DNA from: DTKD01 sp964494345
Lineage (GTDB): Bacteria; Armatimonadota; UBA5829
Assembly: GCA_964494345.1 (NCBI GenBank)
Contig: CAZBSI010000005.1
Span: 139,408 to 203,407, forward strand
Direction of reading: 5' to 3'
Length of the DNA: 64,000 bases
Below, piece after piece: positions 18,682 to 26,704 of this stretch (position 1 is the first letter of the stretch; each line of letters begins with the position of its first letter). The notes under the pieces are model-generated. The model was not told the origin of the DNA. It worked only from the letters and a program-made list of their open reading frames with translations, and searched no databases. A program made the position numbers and the translations under genes.

Positions 18682-20466
18682 CTACGGAGGACCTCCAGGG
18701 GTTGCGCCTATCGTGAACCTCGGCCACTGGCTTGTGACCGGATATGTCCACAGAGGCTTAGTATCTGCCGAGTTCCTGGCATAGACGCACCACCTCATTT
18801 GCACGTCTGGGAAGTTGTTGAGCCTGTTGGCAAGAGACATTCTGTCTCCATCGTTCAACGAGACTTCCGAACCCGAACCCGCATGCATTATGCTGCTCTC
18901 CCATCTCGGAGCAGTTCCTGGAGCTATCGGCTCTACCACTACTTTATACTCACTGGCGCCTTCCAGCGGCAGCCAGCTCAAATTGGCTTCGTTGTTCAAA
19001 AGCTGGCTGACATACAGAGGATCGCCGTCGATCGGCTCCACCGCTTTGTCGCGAGAGAACGGCTCGACAGCCGTCGCCATGATCTCGTTGCCCAGCTTCG
19101 TCATTTGATATTTATAAGTCGTCCCAGACGACCCTTCCGACGTTTCACCCAATCGCGATCTCAGCAAGACGCGCAGATTGTAGGTATGGGTGATGCCGTA
19201 TGGCTCCGCCGGAATTGTTTCCGTAACCGATGTGGGGCTGGTCGCACCCAAAGGCAGCCTGCTGTACGTGACAGCCGTTCCCGCCGCCGTGCCATACAGA
19301 GCGCTGATATTGATCCGGCCGTTGTTCCAAAGACTGGGGTCGTTAATAGCAGCAACCACTTCAGCATGTCCGTCCAACGCATCCACTGCGTCTCGAACCA
19401 CCTGAAGCTCGAAAACGTTTTGGCCATGGTTATAGAGCTTAGGATCCCACGTAAACTCAAGGTTTTTGTTACCGATTCCCAGCGAAGGCGGATCGGCAAC
19501 CCCGCTGCCGCCCTGGAACAACGAGGCAAGCCCTGCGACCACAACCAGTCCAATGAAGAACTTGCCGATCTTGCTGGCCGCACCGCTACTAGCATGACTC
19601 TTTTTAGGAGCGCCAGAAGGAAGTGGTTCGGATTTAAGCGCCGATGAGACCGTCGGCATGTCATAAATCGCTCTGGCCTTGTCTTCCGGCTGGATACCGC
19701 GCATAGACTTCAGCACCGCGGCATAAGCGTCGTCCGGCGAGGTGCCAGTCACTTCGAGGTAGCCAATGATCTCGCGGTTTCGAAGCACAATCATCCGCAT
19801 TCCAGGCTTTATTCCCGCTCGCACGCCCTTGTTGATCATAACCTGACTCTCACCGATGTTCATCATAACCGTCGCTTCAGGAATGACATAGTCGGTCATC
19901 GTCTTGACAACAAGATACGCTGCGGCGTTCACAGCCTCTGCGACCAGTGCGTTGTCGTCAGCCGTGTAGCCAACTCGCGCGCTGGATGTGCCCGTTTGCA
20001 CCGCACCGTTGATGATCTCACCAGAGGCCTGGTCAATCATCTGTGCGACGATAGTGACGCTGGCGCGCCTGGTTGGGCCAGAACCTGCCAACTGCACCGA
20101 TCTTATCGACCCCTGCAGCATCGCGTCCGCGCTGAGCACCTCGCCCAACCTCACCAGGTCGAGTTTGGAGAGCGGGCTGCGAAGGCCAAGCTCTTCCATT
20201 TTCGCGTTCATCATCGTACGTGTGATACTCACATCGTAACGATTCGACTTGCTCATTTCGACGACAACTGCGTCTGTCGCCAGCCTGGCCAGCAAATCGC
20301 CCTGAACTCCAGATTCGTTGGCGAAGTCAATGACTCCCACTGAATAAGTCGGCATAAGCTGTGCACCAGCTTGCTGCGTAAGCGGCGGCATAACTGTCGA
20401 CACAAGCGCCACAACCAGCGCGTAGCAGATGCTTCGGATTGCTCTGTTTTGCAATAGCTGCCTCAA
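18682..20466 (-). CDS. CsgG/FlgT-like secreted protein with C-terminal FnIII-like domains
   Basis: About 594 aa. An N-terminal hydrophobic segment and QQAGAQ give a signal peptide. Residues ~45-190 form a CsgG/FlgT-type domain (GVIDFANESG, LGEVLSADAMLQGSI). Residues ~205-270 resemble the FlgT C-terminal domain (VMINKGVRAGIKPGMRM, then IIGYLEVTG and IQPEDKAR). A hydrophobic stretch (KFFIGLVVVAGLASLF) near 300 is followed by two FnIII-like domains (LSWLPLEGASEYKVVVEP). The start used is a TTG 10 nt after AGGAGG; a GTG at 20496 is open but unsupported. First gene of the exoprotein cluster. CsgG proteins form outer-membrane export pores and FlgT supports flagellar basal structures. Which applies here is unknown, though the neighbours are secreted proteins, not flagellar genes. 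Confidence 0.8.
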   Translation of the reverse strand: MRQLLQNRAIRSICYALVVALVSTVMPPLTQQAGAQLMPTYSVGVIDFANESGVQGDLLARLATDAVVVEMSKSNRYDVSITRTMMNAKMEELGLRSPLSKLDLVRLGEVLSADAMLQGSIRSVQLAGSGPTRRASVTIVAQMIDQASGEIINGAVQTGTSSARVGYTADDNALVAEAVNAAAYLVVKTMTDYVIPEATVMMNIGESQVMINKGVRAGIKPGMRMIVLRNREIIGYLEVTGTSPDDAYAAVLKSMRGIQPEDKARAIYDMPTVSSALKSEPLPSGAPKKSHASSGAASKIGKFFIGLVVVAGLASLFQGGSGVADPPSLGIGNKNLEFTWDPKLYNHGQNVFELQVVRDAVDALDGHAEVVAAINDPSLWNNGRINISALYGTAAGTAVTYSRLPLGATSPTSVTETIPAEPYGITHTYNLRVLLRSRLGETSEGSSGTTYKYQMTKLGNEIMATAVEPFSRDKAVEPIDGDPLYVSQLLNNEANLSWLPLEGASEYKVVVEPIAPGTAPRWESSIMHAGSGSEVSLNDGDRMSLANRLNNFPDVQMRWCVYARNSADTKPLWTYPVTSQWPRFTIGATPGGPP

Positions 20467-20755
20467 CGGTCGATTTCCTCCTAAATTGAGCCACACGATT
20501 ATCTCACCTATGGTGAGTTCGTTGCACTGAAATATCAGTCCTGTGTCGCCGTGCGCAGTCGCCGCAGAAAAGTTCGTGCCCTATCCGGACAATTCCGTCG
20601 ACGAACGGTGGGGGCGAGGCGCGGTGGCGAAAGAATAGATGACGACGAGCCTGCCGTCCGACTGAGCATCTTGCCCAGTCCTCGACACGCGCAGGAAATG
20701 CAGGTTTTGATATGGTGCAGACTCACTGCTCATCCGCGAACTCATCAGTCACCCA
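20467..20755 (-). other. Long untranslated leader upstream of the exoprotein cluster
   Basis: Roughly 280 nt separate the predicted transcription start from the TTG start of the CsgG-like gene. I see no convincing ORF. A perfect small hairpin (CTCACC-TAT-GGTGAG) lies about 40 nt before the start codon. The leader matches no riboswitch consensus that I could recall. Confidence 0.4.
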
Positions 20756-20785
20756 ACTATAACATACCTACTCATGTTAGGGCAA
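20756..20785 (-). promoter_or_regulatory. Candidate sigma-70 promoter of the exoprotein cluster
   Basis: On the minus strand TTGCCC (20780-20785) is followed after 18 bp by TATAGT (20756-20761), with a TG one base upstream of the hexamer (extended -10). The -35 touches the coaE stop codon. Confidence 0.4.
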
Positions 20786-21385
20786 GCGAATTTCGTCCCA
20801 AACCGCTCGAACCTGGCTCTCTAGTGACTCAAGCGAACCATCATTCCAAATCACCCAATCCGCCCGCTCGATTTTCACATCCAACGGCATCTGGGCCTTT
20901 ATTCTAAGTTCAGCCTCGTCAGAAGAGATACCCCTTATGGTTGTGAGACGACATACCTGCGTTTCAAGTTCCGCCGCAACCACGACAACATCATCTACAA
21001 CGCTCTCAAGGCCACATTCGATAAGCAACGGTATTTCCACCGCCAGCACTCCGTCGATGTTGGCGCTATCGGCGCGAAATTCCTCAATTTGTCGATTGAT
21101 CTGTGCGATTATCTGCGGATGCGTGATATCTTCGAGGTCCTGCCGGGCAGATGGGTCAGAAAATATAATTCCTCCGAGAACCGCCCTGTCGATCTCGCCA
21201 TCAATACCGACAATCTCCTCGCCGAAACGCCGGATGGTTTGCTGGTAGCAAATCCCCCCCTTTGCCAGGACTTCGCGAGCAACGCCATCCGCGCTGAGCG
21301 TCCGGGCGCCCAACCGCGCCAAAATGCTCATCACCGTGCTTTTTCCGGTGGCGATGCCTCCGGTAACCCCTATAACTCGCCCCAT
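20777..21385 (-). CDS. coaE: Dephospho-CoA kinase
   Basis: About 202 aa, the normal size for CoaE, which phosphorylates dephospho-CoA at the 3'-hydroxyl in the last step of coenzyme A synthesis in the cytoplasm. The P-loop GGIATGKST is at residues ~9-17. The family motifs LSADGVAREV, DREVLGGIIF-type (here DRAVLGGIIFSD) and DITHPQI follow, with VVDDVVVVAAELETQ at the start of the C-terminal half. Start choice: the ATG at 21385 gives MGRVIGVTGG, the usual family N-terminus, with AGGA upstream; an ATG at 21403 is also open. It follows rpsA on the same strand across a hairpin. Nothing unusual. Confidence 0.95.
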   Translation of the reverse strand: MGRVIGVTGGIATGKSTVMSILARLGARTLSADGVAREVLAKGGICYQQTIRRFGEEIVGIDGEIDRAVLGGIIFSDPSARQDLEDITHPQIIAQINRQIEEFRADSANIDGVLAVEIPLLIECGLESVVDDVVVVAAELETQVCRLTTIRGISSDEAELRIKAQMPLDVKIERADWVIWNDGSLESLESQVRAVWDEIRLP

Positions 21386-21461
21386 ATCCATATCCTTCAC
21401 CATTACTTCACCAAATCACGGTTTTCCTCCTTCGTATTTATGCGATCCCCACTCACAATAA

Positions 21462-21488
21462 CGGCCCGATGCAGGATGCACCGGGCCG
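21462..21488 (-). terminator. Strong hairpin after rpsA
   Basis: CGGCCCG pairs with CGGGCCG, and an inner TGCA/TGCA stem continues the helix. It begins 36 bp after the rpsA stop. The following T-run is poor (GTTATTGT), so termination may be partial. Confidence 0.55.
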
Positions 21489-21524
21489 CAATATGCGTTT
21501 TCTGTTTTCGCTTATCTGCCGGGA

Positions 21525-23240
21525 TTACTCAGCAGCCTCTTCCTCGGCGGCAGCTTCGGAAGGCTCTTCGACGGATTCCTCGACCTGCTCTACGGCTTCT
21601 TCAGCCACAGGCTCCGCAGTTTCGATCTCGACCTCTTCCACCGCCTCGACAACTTCCTCTATCTCCGACTGCTCTGTTTCAACAGCATCAACAGGAAGCT
21701 CATCTTCGGCCTTGGTCAGTTCCTCGATAATCTCGTCGATCTGCTCTACTTCCGCAAGCGCCTCTGCCTCTGCCAGGGCCTCTTTCTGCGCCGATCTGGC
21801 ACGAGATTTTCTCCTTGCGGCCTTCTCGCTGTCCGGTTTAGCCATCGATGAGAATTGATCCAACTGTCCGCCGATCAAATCGCCGATGGTAGTTCGTGTC
21901 TCCGGCCTGCTCTGCTGATAGTGCCTGTAGTCGGGCTGCTCTTCGCGCGGCGGCCTCTCCGGCTGCGGCTGAAGCTGTCGCAGCGAGAGCGTCATCCGGC
22001 GCTCTTCCGGTCGAAGGTCGATGATCTTGACCTCGACCTCATCACCCACATTCACAACTTCCTCAGGCTTGTTGACTCTCTTATGAGCAAGCTCCGCATT
22101 GGGGATAATCCCCTCAACTCCGCCCTCTACCGCGACAAACGCGCCAAACGGGACCAAGCGAGTGATATTGACCTTGATGGTCTCCCCAACGTTATGAATC
22201 CTCTGGACCTCGATCCACGGATCCGGCAGAATCTGCCTCAAACCAAGGGAAACTCGACCCTGCTCGAGGTTCAGTTTAAGGACCATAACCTGAATCTTCT
22301 GTCCTACTTTGACAGCTTCGGAAGGATGGTTGATTCTGGTCCACGACATCTCGCTGACGTGCAGCAGGCCATCGACTCCGCCAAGGTCAACAAATGCTCC
22401 ATAGTCGGTTATCCTGCGAACGACTCCGTCACGTATCTGACCTTCGGCCAGCGAAGTGATAGTGTCCTTCTTCAGTTTCTCCTGCTCTTCTTCAGCAGCC
22501 ATTCTATTTGAAAGAACGACTTTTCTGCGCTCGCGGTCAACTTCAATGACTCTGAACGTCATGCTCTGGCCGATAAACTTATCCAAATTCTTAAGTCTGC
22601 CGCTGCCCACATGGGAAGCCGGCACGAACCCGCGAATACCCAAATCCACAACCAGCCCGCCTTTGACCCGGTCGGAGACCATCGCCTTAAGGGTGTCCTT
22701 TTCGCGATGCGCCTTTTCGACACGATCCCAAGCGTTTTCGAAGTCCGCTCTTTTCTTGGAGAGAATCGGGCCGCCCTCCGCGCTGTCCGCCTGCACAACG
22801 TAGACGCGAATTCGCTCTCCCACGCTGACGACGTCCTCAGGGTTGGCGCCTGGGTCGCGGGAGAGTTCGTTGGGCTTGACGTGGCCTTCAGACTTCGTCC
22901 CTACATCAACCAGCACTCCCTCGCGGTCTATGTGCACAACCACCCCATCAACCACTTCGCCTTCTTTGAGCGCCTTAAATGTGCCGCCATAATCAATTCC
23001 GGCTTCGGCCGCCATCGCCTCTTCCATCGTCATTTCTTTCTCGACGGGTTTTGGCTCTGTCGTTTCGACCGCTTCCGGCTGGTCTGCTCCCTGGTCAGGA
23101 GTCTGTGCCTGGTCTTGCGGTGTCTCCTCTCCGGCGGCTGCCTCTACGGCGCCGTCTGATTCGGATGTACCGAATGGCGTTGCAGACATTTCGTGGTTCG
23201 GATCAGTATTCTGATCCTGCTCAAACTTCTCGTCAGACAT
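21525..23240 (-). CDS. rpsA: 30S ribosomal protein S1
   Basis: About 571 aa with four S1 RNA-binding domains, at roughly residues 87-155, 172-238, 255-325 and 342-410. Each shows the G.V..I...G..VDLG pattern, for example YGAFVDLGGVDGLLHVSEM in the third. The N-terminal ~80 residues and the C-terminal ~80 are low-complexity and very acidic. Four domains instead of the six of enterobacterial S1 is usual outside Proteobacteria. S1 delivers mRNA to the 30S subunit. The ATG at 23240 lies 8 nt after GAGGAG; a GTG three codons upstream is open but poorly placed. It sits upstream of coaE with a hairpin between them. Confidence 0.93.
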   Translation of the reverse strand: MSDEKFEQDQNTDPNHEMSATPFGTSESDGAVEAAAGEETPQDQAQTPDQGADQPEAVETTEPKPVEKEMTMEEAMAAEAGIDYGGTFKALKEGEVVDGVVVHIDREGVLVDVGTKSEGHVKPNELSRDPGANPEDVVSVGERIRVYVVQADSAEGGPILSKKRADFENAWDRVEKAHREKDTLKAMVSDRVKGGLVVDLGIRGFVPASHVGSGRLKNLDKFIGQSMTFRVIEVDRERRKVVLSNRMAAEEEQEKLKKDTITSLAEGQIRDGVVRRITDYGAFVDLGGVDGLLHVSEMSWTRINHPSEAVKVGQKIQVMVLKLNLEQGRVSLGLRQILPDPWIEVQRIHNVGETIKVNITRLVPFGAFVAVEGGVEGIIPNAELAHKRVNKPEEVVNVGDEVEVKIIDLRPEERRMTLSLRQLQPQPERPPREEQPDYRHYQQSRPETRTTIGDLIGGQLDQFSSMAKPDSEKAARRKSRARSAQKEALAEAEALAEVEQIDEIIEELTKAEDELPVDAVETEQSEIEEVVEAVEEVEIETAEPVAEEAVEQVEESVEEPSEAAAEEEAAE

Positions 23241-23571
23241 CGAAAACACTCCTCTTCGCGAACAAGCCGCACGTCGTGGGGCTCTCGCGGGTTAGTCATC
23301 CCAGACCCAGATTTCCGTAAGCCCAGGAGGCTGGTCAGTGCCGGCATAAGTTAATGCGGGCGCTTGCCGGCAAGCTGTACGGATCCAGCTAGCGGTATCC
23401 CGCATCTAATAATATAAACGGTTGATTCGACTACGTCAAATTTAATCTGCAGGCAGTGGAATAAAATGTAATTTAGGCGGTGCTCGCCGTGGATTCCGCG
23501 ACTACGCGCGGAATGACAAAGGTGGTGGCGTGAAATGACGAGGGTAGTAGCCGCGCAATGGCAAAGCCGCA
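23241..23571. other. Intergenic gap without a gene
   Basis: This holds the rpsA upstream region and the downstream end of the hydrogenase operon. No credible ORF or RNA gene was seen. It contains a family A palindromic repeat (listed separately) and an imperfect second half-copy (GTGGCGTGAAATGACGAG) just after it. Confidence 0.5.
23491..23518. repeat. Palindromic repeat family A, copy 1
   Basis: GGATTCCGCG-actacg-CGCGGAATGACA. Near-identical hairpins ending in AATGACA or GATGACA occur at 32097-32133, 32286-32313, 32331-32360, 49827-49858, 56483-56511 and 57606-57630. Confidence 0.75.
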
Positions 23572-24717
23572 TCAATAGAACTTCAATTCTGTCTCTTTGC
23601 CCAGGGATTCCAGGCGTTTGGCGAGTTTTTCTATTACCGTGCGCCTCAGGAATATCGAGTCCGGCAGGCCTGTGTTTTGATGAGCGGGGTTTCTGGCGGT
23701 GCCGACCATAAAGGTTATGCCGTCGACGGCTTCGAGATGATCCAGCAGCGTCGTGGCAGCGTCCATTCTGTCCCTGGGCCGGCCACTGGCCAGATACTCC
23801 GAAGCGCGGCTTAAGGTCAATATCCCTTCTGTAACCAGATCGACCCCGTCCAGCCTGGCTATTGGAGGCAGATCCGTGTCGATGTATCTCTCATCAGGGA
23901 TGAGTTTTGCGTCCAAATGATCCGCAAGCAGGTGTGAAGTGGTGCCTCCGCAGACAATTTTTCGGCCTTTTGTGGCCATAAAGTCCCGCAACATACGTTT
24001 TACGTGTTCGCGATTCCCCGGAGGGCCGGTGAGCAGGGTAGCGTTCTGGGCTTTGCGATAACGCGCACACAGCACGGTTCCATCGTCGCCGGGTCGTTCA
24101 TGCCAGAATCCAAGGGCGGTCTGCGCGACTCTGTCGGCAATCTGCGTGCAATCACACAAATCCGGCGCGGCCTGTGAGACGTATTCCAGAATCCCATCCT
24201 CCTGCCAGCCCATCGGCAGCCCCTCCCCTACTCCCGCGTAGACAATACCATCGCTGAACAGCATTACCGCATCGTTGGGATTGAGCCGGAAGTGCGACTC
24301 GTGTATGCTGCGCTCCATTATGGTGCGCTCAATGCTCTTTATGGTCGCCGGCCTTACGCCTCCCCGCAAATGCAGCAAGGTGGGGGAATCATATTGGGCC
24401 ACCGTGACGTGACCGGTATCGTAGATTCTTACGATAGAAAACGTGGAATAGGCGATATTGCGCCATTTGCAGACCGGCAGGGTGGCGATCAGAGTCTCCA
24501 CGATCTCCTGAAGCGATAACTCGCCGGAAAAGAGCCCCGTGGCCAACTCGACGGTCATCGTGGCCAGCACATTGGCCTTGACACCACTGCCCAATCCATC
24601 GGACAGCACGATGATCGTCGAGTCCGGGGTTCGGGATATTTTTATCGCGTCCCCGCATATATCCTCGCCATTTTTAGAAAACTGGCGTGAAGTTACGTCT
24701 ACTGCGTATTTTTTCAT
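23572..24717 (-). CDS. SpoIIE-type PP2C serine phosphatase
   Basis: 381 aa. Residues ~1-215 form a PPM/PP2C phosphatase domain of the SpoIIE type: the metal site residues appear in IIVLSDGLGSG (Asp near 39), AVMLFSDGIV (~150) and RPGDDGTVLCARY (~205-218). The C-terminal ~160 residues (KIVCGGTTSHLLADHL and similar) are a conserved companion region of phosphatases found beside sensory hydrogenases. Its ATG overlaps the stop of the sensory hydrogenase by 4 bp (ATGA), so the two are translationally coupled. Family knowledge: genes like this commonly flank PAS-containing [FeFe] hydrogenases. A signalling role, dephosphorylating an unidentified partner in response to H2 or redox state, is inferred. 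Last gene of the Rex-headed operon. Confidence 0.85.
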   Translation of the reverse strand: MKKYAVDVTSRQFSKNGEDICGDAIKISRTPDSTIIVLSDGLGSGVKANVLATMTVELATGLFSGELSLQEIVETLIATLPVCKWRNIAYSTFSIVRIYDTGHVTVAQYDSPTLLHLRGGVRPATIKSIERTIMERSIHESHFRLNPNDAVMLFSDGIVYAGVGEGLPMGWQEDGILEYVSQAAPDLCDCTQIADRVAQTALGFWHERPGDDGTVLCARYRKAQNATLLTGPPGNREHVKRMLRDFMATKGRKIVCGGTTSHLLADHLDAKLIPDERYIDTDLPPIARLDGVDLVTEGILTLSRASEYLASGRPRDRMDAATTLLDHLEAVDGITFMVGTARNPAHQNTGLPDSIFLRRTVIEKLAKRLESLGKETELKFY

Positions 24718-26456
24718 CGCGATTTATCAGCACGACCGCCGTTTTCGTCGGATTCCTTCATCAATTCGGTGAGCTTGCGCAAAAGAACCCTGGTCTCGCT
24801 GGTAGTCTCGCCCAAAATCCCCGCGATCTCCTGGGCCATCAGCATCTGCTTCTGAATAACTTCCTCAGCGTGAGAGAGCGTCTCTTCGCGGATATGATCG
24901 AGACGACTCAGCCCCTCGGTGCCCTTGTCCACATTGGCAAGAATACCAACCACCAAAGCCTCATGCTCGATTCTGTAGACATTCAGGCTGGCGCTGATAT
25001 GATAAGCCGGGAATGAAACGTCCTTGTTAACGATTCTATCGACGGCCCGCGCCATAACCTTCTCAAAATCACCCGTATCCATCAGCGTCGACAGAGGTTT
25101 GCCTATTATGCCCTTGCTGCAGGAGAACAGGTCCGCGAACGCCGCGTTGAAATCGACCACCCTCAGCGAGGAATCGACTATGACAATACCGTTCGGGCTG
25201 TTGTCTATAATCTGGTCCGCCTTGCGTTCAGCGACTTTTCTCATCCACGGAATGCACATGGTATGCTCCGCCATACCCGACAGCACAGCGATAGCATTTG
25301 CGCGACACGACGGATACCCGCACGCGCCGCAATTTAACTCATCGTCAGGGGTGATCTTGCCGGTCCTGGCGAGCACCGTTCTAATAGCCTCTTCGGTGAT
25401 TTCCGGCTGGTCGATAACGGTCTCGCTGTAGGCTCGTCTCAGGTCGACATCTTCCATAATGGCGTCGAAGTCGGCGGTATCCTCATCCCTGGCCGAGCGC
25501 TTTTGGTGCTGTAGTATCTGGTTGCGCCTTCTGAATATGTCTTTGCCATCTCCAAAGCACGCGCCGTTGATACAGCCGCCGGGACAGTACAAGGCCTCGA
25601 AGAGCTTAACAGTGCTGCCGTTTTTCAGATTTTCCAGCATCTCCGAGACCTGCTCGCTGCCGGAAAGCGCGACGAAGTCCTGTTTTAGCAAATCAGGCTG
25701 CATCGCCGCAGCTTCGGCAAGCCCGCCCTCAAGAGGGAACAATCGGGCCAGCGATGCGGGAATATCGTCCATTTCGGCTGATCTTAACTGGTCTTTTCTG
25801 ATGTTCGCCGAATCTATCCAGTCCCGGAGTTCCTCGAATGTCAGCGCCACATCGACATCCCCGGCTAAGTCGGGTTGCTCAGCCTCGGCTTTTTTGGCCG
25901 AACAAGGCCCGATGAAGACGACCTTTGTATCCTGGCCGTATTTGGCCTTCAAGTGCCGGGCATGCGCGATCATCGGCGACACCACCGGCGCGATGTTGTC
26001 GATTAGGTCCGGATGATATTTCACTATCAGATCGACCAGTACCGGGCAGGCGGAGGCGACGTGGGACTGGGGCTCCTCAGCAACCACCTTCGCCGTCGCA
26101 CGAGCCACCAACTCCGCACCTACCGCCGTCTCCGCTACCATATCAAACCCCAGCTTCTTTAGAACAGCAGGAAACAAACCTCCACCATAGTCGGGAAAAG
26201 CCGCCACATACGACGGCGCGACCGACGCAATCACGCGCCCGGTCCCGATCAGTTCCCGCGCACGCGCCAGGTCATCCCTGACCTGTTTGGCGTTTTGCGG
26301 ACACTCCCGCACGCAGGTTCCGCAGGCCAGGCAGCGGGCGGGGTCGACCTGCGCCTGGCCCTCGGAAATGCGGATGGCCTTCACCGGACAAATCCGCACA
26401 CAGCGATAGCAGTCTCTGCATCTCGCCTTGTTGGTGGATATAATTCCTGTGTTCAC
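24714..26456 (-). CDS. Sensory-type [FeFe] hydrogenase with PAS domain (HydS/HsfB-like)
   Basis: 580 aa. Two [4Fe-4S] ferredoxin motifs (C13-C16-C19-C23 and C42-C45-C48-C52) precede an H-cluster domain. Its L1 motif is SACP (135-138) instead of TSCCP: the cluster ligand C137 is kept, but the proton-relay cysteine before it is Ala136. L2 is GPCSAKK (183-189) and L3 is CPGGC (291-295). Then come another Fe-S cysteine set (C376, C379, C384, C401) and a PAS domain (~412-510), with a helical tail. This architecture and the lost relay cysteine match the sensory (group C) hydrogenases, expected to sense H2 or redox state rather than turn over quickly. The start is a GTG overlapping the ferredoxin stop by 4 bp. 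It is coupled to the phosphatase downstream. Confidence 0.9.
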   Translation of the reverse strand: MNTGIISTNKARCRDCYRCVRICPVKAIRISEGQAQVDPARCLACGTCVRECPQNAKQVRDDLARARELIGTGRVIASVAPSYVAAFPDYGGGLFPAVLKKLGFDMVAETAVGAELVARATAKVVAEEPQSHVASACPVLVDLIVKYHPDLIDNIAPVVSPMIAHARHLKAKYGQDTKVVFIGPCSAKKAEAEQPDLAGDVDVALTFEELRDWIDSANIRKDQLRSAEMDDIPASLARLFPLEGGLAEAAAMQPDLLKQDFVALSGSEQVSEMLENLKNGSTVKLFEALYCPGGCINGACFGDGKDIFRRRNQILQHQKRSARDEDTADFDAIMEDVDLRRAYSETVIDQPEITEEAIRTVLARTGKITPDDELNCGACGYPSCRANAIAVLSGMAEHTMCIPWMRKVAERKADQIIDNSPNGIVIVDSSLRVVDFNAAFADLFSCSKGIIGKPLSTLMDTGDFEKVMARAVDRIVNKDVSFPAYHISASLNVYRIEHEALVVGILANVDKGTEGLSRLDHIREETLSHAEEVIQKQMLMAQEIAGILGETTSETRVLLRKLTELMKESDENGGRADKSR

Positions 26457-26701
26457 TGTGCTCGCCTCAGTATGTGCTCGAAGAAGAACGTCTCCGCTTT
26501 ATCCGGCGTGATTCCGCCGTAAGTGACGCCATCTACCACCACATTCGGCGCCTGAATACAATTATCCAGACACAGATCAGCGGCCAGATCCACTTCTTCG
26601 GCCAAATTGTGTTCGTCAATCAGCGCCTTCAGCACCTTCATAGTCTTGGCGCCGCCTCTGATATGACACGAACTACCGACGCAGCATTTTACCGTTATCA
26701 C
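26453..26701 (-). CDS. Small thioredoxin-like [2Fe-2S] ferredoxin
   Basis: 82 aa, one thioredoxin-like [2Fe-2S] domain as in NuoE C-termini and Aquifex-type ferredoxins. The four likely ligands are in CVGSSCHIRG (the second Cys of CC at 6-7, then Cys12) and DLCLDNC (~43 and 47). VVVDGVTYGGITPDK is the conserved last strand and is nearly the same as in the catalytic subunit's C-terminus, so the two share a recent origin. It sits 3 bp after the catalytic subunit and overlaps the sensory hydrogenase start by 4 bp. It is probably an electron carrier between these subunits (inference). Confidence 0.88.
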   Translation of the reverse strand: MITVKCCVGSSCHIRGGAKTMKVLKALIDEHNLAEEVDLAADLCLDNCIQAPNVVVDGVTYGGITPDKAETFFFEHILRRAQ

Positions 26702-26704
26702 TGG

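Noticed and set aside
20535..20726. 63-codon ORF in the leader of the exoprotein cluster
   Set aside because: Ser/Arg-rich composition with no ribosome site; more likely untranslated leader.
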